A DNA stretch of 42,103 nt from an uncultured Verrucomicrobiota bacterium (GCA_903873415.1 CAIQOK010000048.1:1-42103), one strand, 5' to 3'; shown: positions 33,672 to 42,103, counted from the stretch's first letter. The notes: generated from the letters alone by a model not told the origin. Program-made: numbers and translations.

Positions 33672-34508
33672 ATGTTTGACATGAATTTTATTTTGCCCCG
33701 ATTGCACAAGACACCCGCTTTGAATTCTCTTTCCAGATGCGCTGCCAGCTTCATCGCTGCCTTGCTCCTGCTTGCCGCCACCTGCACCGCTGCCGATCTC
33801 TCACCTGAACCAACCTCGGCCAAAGCCGGAAAGATCCCCGACAAGCTTGTTGTCATGACCTTTGACGATTCAGTGGCCGATCACGCCACTTATGTCGCGC
33901 CGCAGCTTAAAAAATTCGGCTTCGGTGCGACCTTCTTCATCACGGAGGGCTTCAATTTTCTCACAAATAAAACACGCTACCTCACCTGGGAGCAGATCAA
34001 AGAACTCAATGACGCAGGGTTTGAGATCGGTAACCACACCCGCAACCACCAGAGCGTCCAAACCCAGAGCCCGGATCAGATTGCGGCCGATGTCGCCCAT
34101 ATCGAGCAGCAGTGTGCAGCCCACTGCATTCCTCGACCGACCAGTTTCTGCTATCCCGGTTACGCCACCAGCCCTGCTGCTGTGCAGGTCCTGCGATCCC
34201 GGGGATATCGGTTCGCCCGTGCCGGAGGCAGACAGGCATTTGATCCAGTCAAGGACGACCCCCTGCTCATGCCTCAGGCATTTGATTCCAAGCCGGATTG
34301 CAAGTTTGAGCAGTTCGTCGCTGCTGTTGCCCAAGCCCGGTCGGGCCACATCGCCGTCATGACCTTTCATGGTGTGCCCGATCTGGAGCATCCCTGGGTC
34401 GATACCGCCCCGGCCAAGTTCGAGAAATATCTGGAATATCTCAAGGAGCAGGGCTGCACGGTGGTTTCCGTGCGGGATATGGCAAAATATCTCCCGCCGC
34501 CCAAATAA
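33672..34508 (+). CDS. polysaccharide deacetylase (CE4/NodB-type), secreted
   Basis: A 278-residue secreted NodB-fold enzyme. The signal peptide spans SRCAASFIAALLLLAATCTAAD. NodB motif 1 is MTFDDS (Asp65, Asp66), motif 2 is HTRNH (His122, His126; zinc ligands), motif 3 resembles RPTSFCYPGY, and the C-terminal GHIAVMTFHGVPD supplies the last His. Family members remove N- or O-acetyl groups from chitin, peptidoglycan or xylan-type polymers. ATGs at 33672 and 33681 are both possible starts; the frame is open to a GTG at 33621. It heads a co-directional set with GH51, GH92 and a DUF5695-like gene (gaps of 37, 25 and 12 bases), which suggests de-acetylation of the polymer attacked by those enzymes. 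Confidence 0.85.
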   Translation: MFDMNFILPRLHKTPALNSLSRCAASFIAALLLLAATCTAADLSPEPTSAKAGKIPDKLVVMTFDDSVADHATYVAPQLKKFGFGATFFITEGFNFLTNKTRYLTWEQIKELNDAGFEIGNHTRNHQSVQTQSPDQIAADVAHIEQQCAAHCIPRPTSFCYPGYATSPAAVQVLRSRGYRFARAGGRQAFDPVKDDPLLMPQAFDSKPDCKFEQFVAAVAQARSGHIAVMTFHGVPDLEHPWVDTAPAKFEKYLEYLKEQGCTVVSVRDMAKYLPPPK

Positions 34509-34545
34509 CGCTGGGCGGTTGCAGCCGCCCCGATTTATAACTGGT

Positions 34546-36615
34546 ATGATAAAACGCAACATCAGCTCCAGTTACATTGGGTTCCGGATGCTGCTGTTTA
34601 TGGCTTTGGCCTGGACTTGTGCCGGCTCGGAAAAGAACCCCGATTCGAAATCAAATCTCCTGTCCAATGCTTCCTTTGAGGAGACGGGCGGTTCTGGCCT
34701 GCGCGGCTGGGAGTCCCGGGCGTGGGCAGGAGGTTCGAAAGTCGAGTGGAAAATCGATTCGAGCGCGCGGACCGGAAGGCGCTGCGCTTCCATTTTTTCC
34801 CTGGCCGGCGCCGATGCCGCATGGAGCATAAAGGCGAGGGTCAAAACAAACTCCTTCTATCGGCTCTCCGGCTGGATCAGGACCCGTGAGCTCCGGGGGG
34901 CGCTGGGCGCTTTGATCAATGTCCAAGGTCTGCCGGATGCAAAAACGGCGGCCGTGACAGGCACCAGAGACTGGACCCGGGTTTCTACCGTGTTCCAGTC
35001 CGGAGCGGCAACTGAATTGGAAATCAACTGCCTCTTTGGCGGTTGGGGCTCATCGACCGGGCAGGCATGGTATGACGACGTCAGCTTGCACCAGTGTGCC
35101 GCTCCGTCCGAGGATACCACCGCAACAGTGTCGATAGATACACGGGCCGCGTCGTTTCCCTACAGCCCGATGATCTTTGGCGGGTTTCTCGAGCACTTCG
35201 ACCGTCAGATTTACGGCGGAGTCTTCGAGCCGGGGTCGCCCCTGGCCGATGCGCGTGGATTCCGCACTGATGTGATTGCGGCGCTACGGGAGCTGAAAGT
35301 TCCTGTTATTCGATGGCCCGGTGGATGTTATGCCAGCGGTTATCACTGGGAATCCGGCGTCGGCAAGCAACGGCATCCCACGGATGACATGGCTTGGGGA
35401 GTTGTGGAGCCGAATACCTTCGGCACTGATGAGTATGTGGACTTCTGCCGCCAGATTGGTTCCATTCCCTATGTTTGCAACAATGCGGGCAACGGGACTG
35501 TTCAGGAGATGGCTGGCTGGGTTGCCTATTGCAATGGAACCGATGCGGATCATGTTCGGATTCGCGCCGCAAATGGGTATCGGCAGCCGCGCGCCGTCAA
35601 CCTCTGGAGCATTGGTAACGAAAACTGGGGGAGGCATGAGATCGGTTACAAGCCTATTGAGCAGTGGGCGCCGCTTGTGCTTGAGGCCGCAAAGCGGATG
35701 CGCGCCGTCGATCCCGCGATTGAGCTCACGGCGGCGGCTGTTCCGGACAAGTCCTGGCTCCTGCCATTGCTGAAAACCGCCGGCCCTTATCTTAACTACA
35801 TCTCCATCCACAACTACTGGACTCCTCTCTGGGAGAATTTTTCCGTGCCGAATTACATGTCGAGCATCCTCAAGTCGGAGGAGCCGGAGCGCAGCATCGC
35901 CAATACGATCGGGATTCTGCAGGAATCCGGTCAGCGCGGCCGGATTAAAATCGCTTTTGACGAATGGAATCTGCGCAGCTGGCATCATACGGGATTCCCG
36001 CGCAAGACGGTCCAGGACTATGCCGATCCGAAGGTGATTGCACTGGTGGCTGAGCGCGCCAAGAGCGACCTTGCTTCGCAATACACCCTGGCTGATGCAC
36101 TGTTTGCGGCTTCCTTTTTCAATGCCTGCCTGCGCCACGCCGGGGATGTCGGCATGGCCAATGTGGCTCCGCTGGTCAACACCACCGGCCCCTTGTTTGT
36201 GTATCCCAAGGGAATCGTCCGGCGCACGCATTTTTATGCGATGAAGATGTATGCCAACGAGCTGCAAAATAGGGTGGCTGCGATTGAACTCAGCTCGGGC
36301 TGCTTTGCCGGATCCAATGCTGCCGTGCCGATTGTCGACGCCATTGCGACCGTGGACGAGTCCGGCAAAAGCTGGGCCCTTGCTCTCGTGAACCGGCACC
36401 CCGAAAAGCGGGTGCAATGCTCTGTTCATCTCAAGGGGCGCCAGCTCAAAGGTGACTATGAAGCCATTGTGCTTGCCGGCGATTCTCCGGATGCTTTTAA
36501 CGACATAGACCATCCCGAGCGGGTTGTGCCGGTTTTGACGCGGATGTCTTTTTCCAAGGAAAAGGTCTGCCTGCCTCCCCACTCGCTCAGCATCATCAAG
36601 ATCAAATTCAAATAG
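34546..36615 (+). CDS. GH51 alpha-L-arabinofuranosidase with N-terminal carbohydrate-binding module
   Basis: A 689-residue secreted glycosidase. After a signal peptide (GFRMLLFMALAWTCAGS) comes a beta-sandwich module (about 35-185: NLLSNASFEETGGSGLRGWE, YRLSGWIRTREL, AWYDDVSLHQ) like CBM4/9/22 modules. The catalytic barrel then starts (FGGFLEHFDRQIYGGVFEPGSPLAD, typical of GH51). Acid/base Glu359 lies in SIGNENWG and nucleophile Glu473 in AFDEWN. The barrel continues through VIRWPGGCYASGYHW and YISIHNYW, and the protein ends in a beta domain. The enzyme releases terminal L-arabinofuranosyl residues from arabinan, arabinoxylan or arabinogalactan. A GC-rich hairpin (gggcgg, ccgccc, 34513-34530) lies in the 37-base gap before it. 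Confidence 0.92.
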   Translation: MIKRNISSSYIGFRMLLFMALAWTCAGSEKNPDSKSNLLSNASFEETGGSGLRGWESRAWAGGSKVEWKIDSSARTGRRCASIFSLAGADAAWSIKARVKTNSFYRLSGWIRTRELRGALGALINVQGLPDAKTAAVTGTRDWTRVSTVFQSGAATELEINCLFGGWGSSTGQAWYDDVSLHQCAAPSEDTTATVSIDTRAASFPYSPMIFGGFLEHFDRQIYGGVFEPGSPLADARGFRTDVIAALRELKVPVIRWPGGCYASGYHWESGVGKQRHPTDDMAWGVVEPNTFGTDEYVDFCRQIGSIPYVCNNAGNGTVQEMAGWVAYCNGTDADHVRIRAANGYRQPRAVNLWSIGNENWGRHEIGYKPIEQWAPLVLEAAKRMRAVDPAIELTAAAVPDKSWLLPLLKTAGPYLNYISIHNYWTPLWENFSVPNYMSSILKSEEPERSIANTIGILQESGQRGRIKIAFDEWNLRSWHHTGFPRKTVQDYADPKVIALVAERAKSDLASQYTLADALFAASFFNACLRHAGDVGMANVAPLVNTTGPLFVYPKGIVRRTHFYAMKMYANELQNRVAAIELSSGCFAGSNAAVPIVDAIATVDESGKSWALALVNRHPEKRVQCSVHLKGRQLKGDYEAIVLAGDSPDAFNDIDHPERVVPVLTRMSFSKEKVCLPPHSLSIIKIKFK

Positions 36616-36640
36616 TCGGCGACTTTCAAATTACGAATTA

Positions 36641-38887
36641 ATGAAAAGTAAAACTTCCGTTTCACTGGTGCTGCCCATACTGAGCCTTCTTTGCCTGCGG
36701 GCTGAAATCACTCAAGCTGCAACGCCGCTGGTAACCCATGTGAACATCCTCCAGGGGACGGATTCCGATAAGGATTTATCCCACGGGAACACACTGCCGC
36801 TGGTGGGAATGCCCTGGGGGATGGTTGCCTGGTCCATACAAAATGCCAGAGGGGAGAATGGTCGCTGGTTCTTTCAGCCCAACGGCACATTCGAGGGGTT
36901 CAGGGCCACCCACCAGCCTTCTCCGTGGATGGGGGACTATGGGCAATTTCTCATCGTGCCGGACCTGGCCCGGTCAGGACCGGGTAGCACCACCTATGAT
37001 ACAAACACCGCCGTGCTGCAGCCCGATTATGAGCGGCTCGATCTTCTGGGCGGAGCCATCACCGCGGAGCTGACCGCCACTGAAAGCTGCGGGGTTTTCC
37101 GGATTACCTTCAAGGAAGGGGCTGCGGGTCGGCTCCGGCTGAAGAGCTTTGGCGAGGCGGAATTCAAAATTGCCGGGCGCAAGGTCTATGGCGTCAGCCG
37201 CGTTAAGCCACGGGGCACCCCGCAGAATTTCGGAGTTTATTTTGTTTTGAGTCTGGATCGGGACATCACATTGGGTGAGTCCGATTCATCAGGAATTTTC
37301 AATCCCGGCGCCAAGTTCAAGGAGGTCCATCGCTGCGTTGAGTTTAAGACCTCTCCAAACAAGGCTGTCTTGCTCAAGGTCGCCACGTCCTTCATCAGTT
37401 GGGAACAGGCGGAGCAGAACCTTCACGCGGAGACGGAGGGGGATTTTGATTCGGTGCATCAACGGGTGGCTGCCGTCTGGAATGAGCGCCTTGGCAGGAT
37501 GGAAATCGAAGCGGATCCGGGGCGGAATAAAACGTTTTACAGCTGCCTCTATCATGCCCTGATGTTTCCACAGCGGATGTTTGAATTGGATGCCTCGGGA
37601 AAACCGATTCACTACAGTCCCTACGATGGGAAGATTCATGACGGCGTTCTCTATGGAAACATCGGCATCTGGGACGCCTTCCGAACCACGTTTCCGCTTC
37701 TCACGCTCGTTTATCCCGGGCAGCTCAATGAGATCCTTCAGGGCTTTGTCGCTGCCGCCAAAGAGGGGGATGGCACGCTGCCTGAGTGGCCCAGTCCGGG
37801 CTATCGGCGTTGCATGATCGGCCAGCATTGCGCCGCCATCTTTGCCGATGCCCTCGCGAAAGGGCAGAGAGGTTTTGATGTGGACGCTGCCTATGAGTCG
37901 CTGCGTAAAAGCGCATTTACCCCTCCCTCTCCCGGCATGCTGGTCAGAGACGGTATGGAATCGTATCTGCAACTCGGTTACACTCCGGGCATCCGCTATT
38001 CTGTCTCCACGGCCTTGGACTATGCGTATGACGACTGGTGTGTAGCCCGCATGGCCCGGCTGCTCAACCATCCCGATGTCGAAACCACTCTTATGGCTCG
38101 GGCCCAAAACTATCGCAAGCTCTGGGATTCGTCGGTGGGGTTCATGCGCGACAGGAAACCCGACGGAAGCTGGGTGGAGCCCTTCGATGAATTTGCCTGG
38201 GGCGGCCCCTATGCGGAGTCCGGACCTTGGCAGGCCAGCTGGTTTGTTCCCCATGACCCCGCAGGGCTGGCAAGCCTGCTGGGTGGGCGCGACCAATTTG
38301 CCGCCAAATTGGATCGCCTGATGAGTCAGCCTCCGACCTTTCATGTGGGGGGCTATGGCCATCCGATCCACGAAATGGTGGAGATGTCCGTCATTCCCTT
38401 TGGCCAATGTTCATTGGGAAATCAGCCCGCATTCGGAATCCCCTATCTCTTCGCTGCCATAGGCCAACCTTGGAAGACGCAATACTGGACGCGCAGAGCC
38501 TGCCGCGAGCTCTTCAATTCCACCCCCAGAGGCTTTCCCGGGGATGAAGACAACGGTTCCACGGCCAGTTGGTATATCCTCAGCTCGATTGGTCTTTACC
38601 CGGGCTGCCCGGGAACGCCGGAGTATATTGTCACCAGTCCGCTGTTCTCCAAGGTTGTTCTCCATCTGGCGGAGCGGAAAACACTCAAAATTACCGCTTC
38701 TTCCAACAGCGAGAAAAATGTCTATATCCAGAAACGCCGGTTCAACGGGCGCACAGATTCAAAAGTCTGCATCTCCCATCAAGACCTTATCAGGGGAGGT
38801 GAACTCCATTTCCAGATGGGACCGGAACCGAAATCACAAACACTTGGCTCTGCGGATTTGCCATATTCCGCATCGTCTTCAGAGTGA
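36641..38887 (+). CDS. GH92 alpha-mannosidase, secreted
   Basis: A 748-residue exported enzyme with a signal peptide (MKSKTSVSLVLPILSLLCLRA). The N-terminal beta-sandwich opens with HVNILQGTDSDKDLSHGNTLPLVGMPWGM, typical of GH92. The (alpha/alpha)6 barrel contains GNIGIWDAFRTTFPLL, EWPSPGYRRCMIGQH, YAESGPWQASWFVPHD and PGDEDNGSTASWYILSS. The presumed catalytic acid Glu526 and the base pair Asp635/Asp637 are present, 109 residues apart, matching the spacing I remember for a characterised GH92 enzyme. GH92 enzymes are calcium-dependent inverting exo-alpha-mannosidases. The usual GNEP motif reads GNQP here and GNAWQY reads SGPWQAS, so linkage specificity may be unusual. It lies 25 bases after GH51. 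Confidence 0.9.
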   Translation: MKSKTSVSLVLPILSLLCLRAEITQAATPLVTHVNILQGTDSDKDLSHGNTLPLVGMPWGMVAWSIQNARGENGRWFFQPNGTFEGFRATHQPSPWMGDYGQFLIVPDLARSGPGSTTYDTNTAVLQPDYERLDLLGGAITAELTATESCGVFRITFKEGAAGRLRLKSFGEAEFKIAGRKVYGVSRVKPRGTPQNFGVYFVLSLDRDITLGESDSSGIFNPGAKFKEVHRCVEFKTSPNKAVLLKVATSFISWEQAEQNLHAETEGDFDSVHQRVAAVWNERLGRMEIEADPGRNKTFYSCLYHALMFPQRMFELDASGKPIHYSPYDGKIHDGVLYGNIGIWDAFRTTFPLLTLVYPGQLNEILQGFVAAAKEGDGTLPEWPSPGYRRCMIGQHCAAIFADALAKGQRGFDVDAAYESLRKSAFTPPSPGMLVRDGMESYLQLGYTPGIRYSVSTALDYAYDDWCVARMARLLNHPDVETTLMARAQNYRKLWDSSVGFMRDRKPDGSWVEPFDEFAWGGPYAESGPWQASWFVPHDPAGLASLLGGRDQFAAKLDRLMSQPPTFHVGGYGHPIHEMVEMSVIPFGQCSLGNQPAFGIPYLFAAIGQPWKTQYWTRRACRELFNSTPRGFPGDEDNGSTASWYILSSIGLYPGCPGTPEYIVTSPLFSKVVLHLAERKTLKITASSNSEKNVYIQKRRFNGRTDSKVCISHQDLIRGGELHFQMGPEPKSQTLGSADLPYSASSSE

Positions 38888-38899
38888 TTCAAGAAGTGC

Positions 38900-41719
38900 A
38901 TGCGCAACATGCCGACAAAATTGGCGATGTGGAATCTGGTGATTGTGGCGATTGCCTCTGGCTGGAGTCAAGCGATGCCGCAACCTCCGGCCTTCCAGCT
39001 TGCGCGAAACCCGCAGACCGGCTTCGTCTCGAGCCTCCGCTGCAGCGGGGAACTGGATCCAGTTGAGTTCATTCGCCCCGGTTCATCTCTCGGCCCGGTC
39101 CGGCTCCGGGTTCGTGCCCAATCGCTCCAGGGCAATGGGCCATGGCTCGAAGTAACACAATCCACCAATGTCACGAAGCTCTGTTTACTGGATCTTTTTT
39201 CCAGAATGGATGCCGTCGCAGATTCTCTGGCGTGGGAAGTGACAGTCCGAAATGCCACCACCACCGGGCTGGAGATCGGTGATCTCGAGTTGCCCTTGCC
39301 GATGAACACGGATTATGTGACCGATCCCGAAGAGACGTTCCGGCACCGGTTGTTCAAGCACGCGTTCATCGCCGGAGCCGGTTCTTTTATCTACTGGATC
39401 CCGGTCAAGGGCACCGGATCCATCCTTCTGTTGCAACCGGACGCCGGCACAAGTCTGGAGTTCTTCCATGCCCGGGGCATGGACTATGCCCGAGGAAGGG
39501 AAGAGTTTTCCGTTTTTGTGCATTCCAAGGCCAGCGCGCAGACGGCTCCGCAAGGCCGCTGGCGCCAGACTCGAACCAGCCGGATGTTGCGCCCTGGTGA
39601 ATGCATCACCAACCGCCTCACGTTCCGCTTTGCTGAACATTACCAGGATGTCCGCGATCATCTCTATCGCAACGGCGGTGTCGATGTTCAGGTGGCTCCG
39701 GGAATGGTTGTGCCGCGCGATCTCACGGCCATGATTGCGCTGCGAACCCGCCTGAAAGTCGAAAAGCTGGCTGCGGAATTTCCCGACCAAACCCGCGTGG
39801 AATACGTCGGCCCCGCCCCTGGCTCGAACCATGTTTACCGGGTGAAATTCAAAAAGCTTGGAGAAAATCTGCTCACGCTTCGCGGGGCGGGGGGCTGGTC
39901 CATGCCCCTGGAGTTTTTTGTCACCGAACCCCTCGAAACCCTGATCCGCAAGCGGTCCGCATTCATCGTCCATCACCAGCAACACCGCGATCCTGCCCTC
40001 TGGTATGACGGCCTCTTCTCCCTGTGGGATCGACGCCACCCTGACGGCAGGGGGCTGCTCGGGCCGGATCATACCGGCGGCCTGAACCTCTATGCTGTTA
40101 GCGGCTCGGATGATCCCAGCAATAGCAAGGGCCTGCTGGTGGGGCAGAAGAATGTGGCCTTTCCAGATGCGGCAGAGATAGAGGCTCTCGAGTATTATGT
40201 GCAGCATTTTGTCTGGGGTAAACTCCAGCGAACCAATGACGAGAAACCCTATCCCTACGGTGTCTATGGCTCCGATTCATGGAAACAAAACCGGTTCACC
40301 GATCGCGACATCCTCGCGCTTGGAGTCAGCAGGCCCGGCGGTCCAAGTGCTTGCCGGATGTGGCGCACTTACGATTACACCACGCTTTTTGCCCTTTATT
40401 TCGATCTCTATCGCATCGCCAGGCAGCGGCCGGATCTCGTCAAGGTGCTTGATGCGGCCGGTTATCTGGAGCGCGCCTACGGAACGGCCCGCGCCTTTTT
40501 CGAAGTCCCCGCCGGCATCCGCATGGAGGGGGGGTGGAGTTTTAAGGGGTGGGTGGACTGGCAATACACCACCGGAAACTTCCATGAAAAATATCTGCTT
40601 CCGATCATAGCCGCTTTGGAGCAGGAGGGCCATGCGGACAAGGCGAAGTATCTCCGGGGCGAGTGGGAGAAGAAGGTGAAGTACTTCATTTACGACAATC
40701 CCTCGCCATTTGCGTCTGAAATGCCGATCGACTCCACAGCCTACGAATCCACCTATGCGGCTGCCGCCTATGCGCTGGGCCACGGATTGCAGGCCGACAC
40801 CAATCTCTGGCGCGATCCCAATCACGACCGGTGGTATTCGCATCCGGTGATTGATCCTAGTCGGCATAAAGATTTTCTTGAGCGTCAGCATGCGGCCAAC
40901 CTAGCCTGCCGGGGCGTGCTTGAGGCCAACTACTGGTCGCTGGGCAGCGATTTTCGAGGCTCCGGCAGCGCAAGCTATACCCTGAGTTATATGTCGCAGA
41001 TGGGCGGATGGTCCGTGCTGGATTATGCGCTGCACTTTGATCCGCAGCCGGCGGCGAATCTGCGCCTGGGCTATGCCTCCATGCTGAGTTCCTGGGCGCT
41101 GCTGAACAGCGGTGACTCCAAGTCCAACTTCGGGTTCTGGACCCCGGGGCCCCAAGATGATGGTGCCATGAGCTGGGGGTTTCAGCCCCGCCAATCCGGG
41201 CCCGAATGGGCACCCACCCTCCAGCATCTTTCCCGTGGCGCGTGGCCCGTCTGCGGTGAGGCTGATCACGGATTGGTCGCCGGTATTGAGTCCGCTTGCA
41301 CCGTCTTGTTCGACGACCCGCTCTTTGGCCTCATGGCCTATGGCGGCGATGTCCGGCAAAGTCGCGGTATGATAAAGGTCATTCCCCGTGACGGAGTTCG
41401 CCAAAGGTTCTATGCCATGATTGATGGCCGCCGCTTGCAGTTATCTTTGGACAGGGACGGTTTTGCCGCTCATGAACCACTGCTGCTTAACCAAGGATTG
41501 GACCGGATCCGATTCAGCATTGAAAATCGGGCGCCGCAGGCCCATCCGGTCCGGCTAAGTATCGAAGGGTTGCCGGCAGGCGATTATCGGATCCTTTTTG
41601 GAATAAAGGTCATTGAAATTCATGCGGCGGCTTGGACTGCGGTCGAAGTCCCAATCTCCCTTCCGTGTGGTCGAGGTGCAAGGGTTGATATAGAGCCGCA
41701 TCTGCCTTTCCGAAAATGA
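38900..41719 (+). CDS. DUF5695-like large secreted protein, candidate glycoside hydrolase
   Basis: A 939-residue exported protein that I place, from memory of the family, with DUF5695. A signal peptide (MWNLVIVAIASGWSQA) is followed by a beta-rich N-terminal half (about 30-330) and then an alpha-helical barrel-like part (about 390-800). The latter has RRHPDGRGLLGPDH, PYGVYGSDSWKQNR, MWRTYDYTTLFALYFDLYRIAR, GGWSFKGWVDWQYTTGNFHEKYLLPI, MPIDSTAYESTYAAAAYALG and NYWSLGSDFRGSG. A beta C-terminal domain (about 830-939) ends it. The two-domain plan is like that of (alpha/alpha)6 glycosidases or lyases. It ends the deacetylase-GH51-GH92 operon (12-base gap). Its substrate is unknown. The second ATG at 38909 is an alternative start. 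Confidence 0.78.
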   Translation: MRNMPTKLAMWNLVIVAIASGWSQAMPQPPAFQLARNPQTGFVSSLRCSGELDPVEFIRPGSSLGPVRLRVRAQSLQGNGPWLEVTQSTNVTKLCLLDLFSRMDAVADSLAWEVTVRNATTTGLEIGDLELPLPMNTDYVTDPEETFRHRLFKHAFIAGAGSFIYWIPVKGTGSILLLQPDAGTSLEFFHARGMDYARGREEFSVFVHSKASAQTAPQGRWRQTRTSRMLRPGECITNRLTFRFAEHYQDVRDHLYRNGGVDVQVAPGMVVPRDLTAMIALRTRLKVEKLAAEFPDQTRVEYVGPAPGSNHVYRVKFKKLGENLLTLRGAGGWSMPLEFFVTEPLETLIRKRSAFIVHHQQHRDPALWYDGLFSLWDRRHPDGRGLLGPDHTGGLNLYAVSGSDDPSNSKGLLVGQKNVAFPDAAEIEALEYYVQHFVWGKLQRTNDEKPYPYGVYGSDSWKQNRFTDRDILALGVSRPGGPSACRMWRTYDYTTLFALYFDLYRIARQRPDLVKVLDAAGYLERAYGTARAFFEVPAGIRMEGGWSFKGWVDWQYTTGNFHEKYLLPIIAALEQEGHADKAKYLRGEWEKKVKYFIYDNPSPFASEMPIDSTAYESTYAAAAYALGHGLQADTNLWRDPNHDRWYSHPVIDPSRHKDFLERQHAANLACRGVLEANYWSLGSDFRGSGSASYTLSYMSQMGGWSVLDYALHFDPQPAANLRLGYASMLSSWALLNSGDSKSNFGFWTPGPQDDGAMSWGFQPRQSGPEWAPTLQHLSRGAWPVCGEADHGLVAGIESACTVLFDDPLFGLMAYGGDVRQSRGMIKVIPRDGVRQRFYAMIDGRRLQLSLDRDGFAAHEPLLLNQGLDRIRFSIENRAPQAHPVRLSIEGLPAGDYRILFGIKVIEIHAAAWTAVEVPISLPCGRGARVDIEPHLPFRK

Positions 41720-41743
41720 TTCTAGTGCGCCGGGCGTTGATAA

Positions 41744-41878
41744 TTAGGCATAATTATTTCCACCCGCTACTTTTGCAAGGGCATCCTTGGCCCTTTTGAT
41801 TCTCAGGAGGATTTCCCGCCCTTCGGCTCTCCAGACGTGGAAATGTTTTTTGGTCTCCATGGCCTTCGTGAGCTCCAT
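41744..41878 (-). CDS. small hypothetical ORF next to an IS5-type element, possibly truncated
   Basis: A 44-residue frame (MELTKAMETKKHFHVWR, then EGREILLRIKRAKDALAKVAGGNNYA) with a charged helical composition that looks coding rather than random. The open frame extends upstream to 41986, but its first residues are translated from the terminal repeat of the neighbouring insertion sequence, so any longer N-terminus has been replaced. I do not recognise a family. The repetitive text upstream (accatgaaggacgtggagaa) looks like non-coding leader sequence. Confidence 0.4.
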   Translation of the reverse strand: MELTKAMETKKHFHVWRAEGREILLRIKRAKDALAKVAGGNNYA

Positions 41879-41967
41879 GATCAACCAGTTTTGGGATGGT
41901 ATTTTTACCATGAAGGACGTGGAGAACATGAGGTGGGAAGGATGGGTATGAAAGGAAAGCCTCTTAG

Positions 41968-42103
41968 AGCCTGTCTGAAAAGTCATGATCGTCCAGCAAT
42001 CAAGCGAGTCTGCGGAGTTGGATTCGTATCATTGCAATATATACCAAAGCCTCTGCGCTGGAGTCCGTGGTCTCGTAATCGCGCACCAGTCGCCGCTGGC
42101 ACA
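41968..42103 (-). mobile_element. IS5-family insertion sequence, 3' part, truncated by the window edge
   Basis: The terminal inverted repeat agcctgtctgaaaa (41968-41981) is followed by the 3' end of a transposase gene. Orientation is the same as that of the copy at 1-217, so the two copies are direct repeats about 42 kb apart. Confidence 0.8.
42000..42103 (-). CDS. IS5-family transposase, C-terminal fragment (cut by window edge)
   Basis: The last 34 codons are present, ending at the stop at 42000-42002. They read CQRRLVRDYETTDSSAE, then ALVYIAMIRIQLRRLA. The LVRDYE...AE.....IAMIRxxLRRLA ending is characteristic of IS5-family DDE transposases, with the Glu of the catalytic region upstream, outside the window. 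With the fragment at 1-97 it could represent opposite ends of the same IS type; the shared terminal repeats support this. Confidence 0.78.
   Translation of the reverse strand, partial: CQRRLVRDYETTDSSAEALVYIAMIRIQLRRLA

Noticed and set aside
38211-38230. Idea that GH92 here is a mannosyl-phosphodiesterase with its catalytic Glu replaced by Gln
   Set aside because: The Gln lies in the GNQP motif, not at the acid position. The residue 109 positions before the Asp pair is Glu526, so the acid is present.
1-42103. CRISPR array, tRNA, rRNA, plasmid origin or prophage
   Set aside because: No regularly spaced repeats, cloverleaf-like segments, replication or phage structural genes were seen on reading both strands.

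Overview
The window looks like a chromosomal segment of a member of the Verrucomicrobiota (or the wider PVC group). The evidence is gene content: two planctomycete-type cytochrome (PSCyt1/DUF1549/DUF1553) plus DUF1501 gene pairs, Tat-exported Gfo/Idh/MocA and DUF1080 proteins, a long-form IspG of about 590 residues, and a secreted glycoside hydrolase operon with no SusC/SusD pair. No rRNA, tRNA or CRISPR array was seen. Both window ends lie inside IS5-family insertion sequences in the same orientation, so the segment is bounded by mobile repeats.

Layout. 1-217: 5' part of an IS5-type element. 453-1154: SGNH-hydrolase lipoprotein. 1185-4553 (minus): a tight four-gene sugar operon (TIM-barrel isomerase, RbsD/FucU mutarotase, aldo/keto reductase, zinc alcohol dehydrogenase) that fits oxidative use of L-fucose, L-galactose or a similar sugar; its 5' side carries what looks like an IS21-type end. 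5104-7836: E2 and E3 of a 2-oxoacid dehydrogenase complex without E1, closed by a strong terminator. 8111-11016: DUF4149 membrane protein, 6-phosphogluconate dehydrogenase and an EVE-domain protein. 11290-19274: secreted haem, oxidoreductase and DUF proteins, including the first PSCyt/DUF1501 pair. 19526-21825: PlsY-like acyltransferase translationally coupled to a GNAT-aminotransferase fusion. 22108-25560: rhodanese, EamA permease, cupin, small lipoprotein, a hypothetical protein and the YggS PLP-homeostasis protein. 25689-28990: RseP site-2 protease and IspG. 28991-29990: a 1-kb non-coding stretch with hairpins and a repeated 18-bp motif. 29991-33432 (minus): second PSCyt/DUF1501 pair. 33672-41719: polysaccharide deacetylase, GH51, GH92 and DUF5695-like protein, a co-directional secreted carbohydrate-degradation operon. 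41744-42103: a small ORF abutting the second IS5-type element.

How it fits together. The organism appears to be a heterotroph that exports enzymes against arabinose- and mannose-containing glycans and feeds deoxy- or neutral sugars into a non-phosphorylating route. The most unusual item is plsY plus the GNAT/2-aminoethylphosphonate-transaminase-like fusion (19526-21825). The gene pairing suggests an uncharacterised amino-lipid or N-acyl-amino compound pathway, but that function is inference. The DUF5695-like protein at the end of the glycoside hydrolase operon is the second candidate for new biology.
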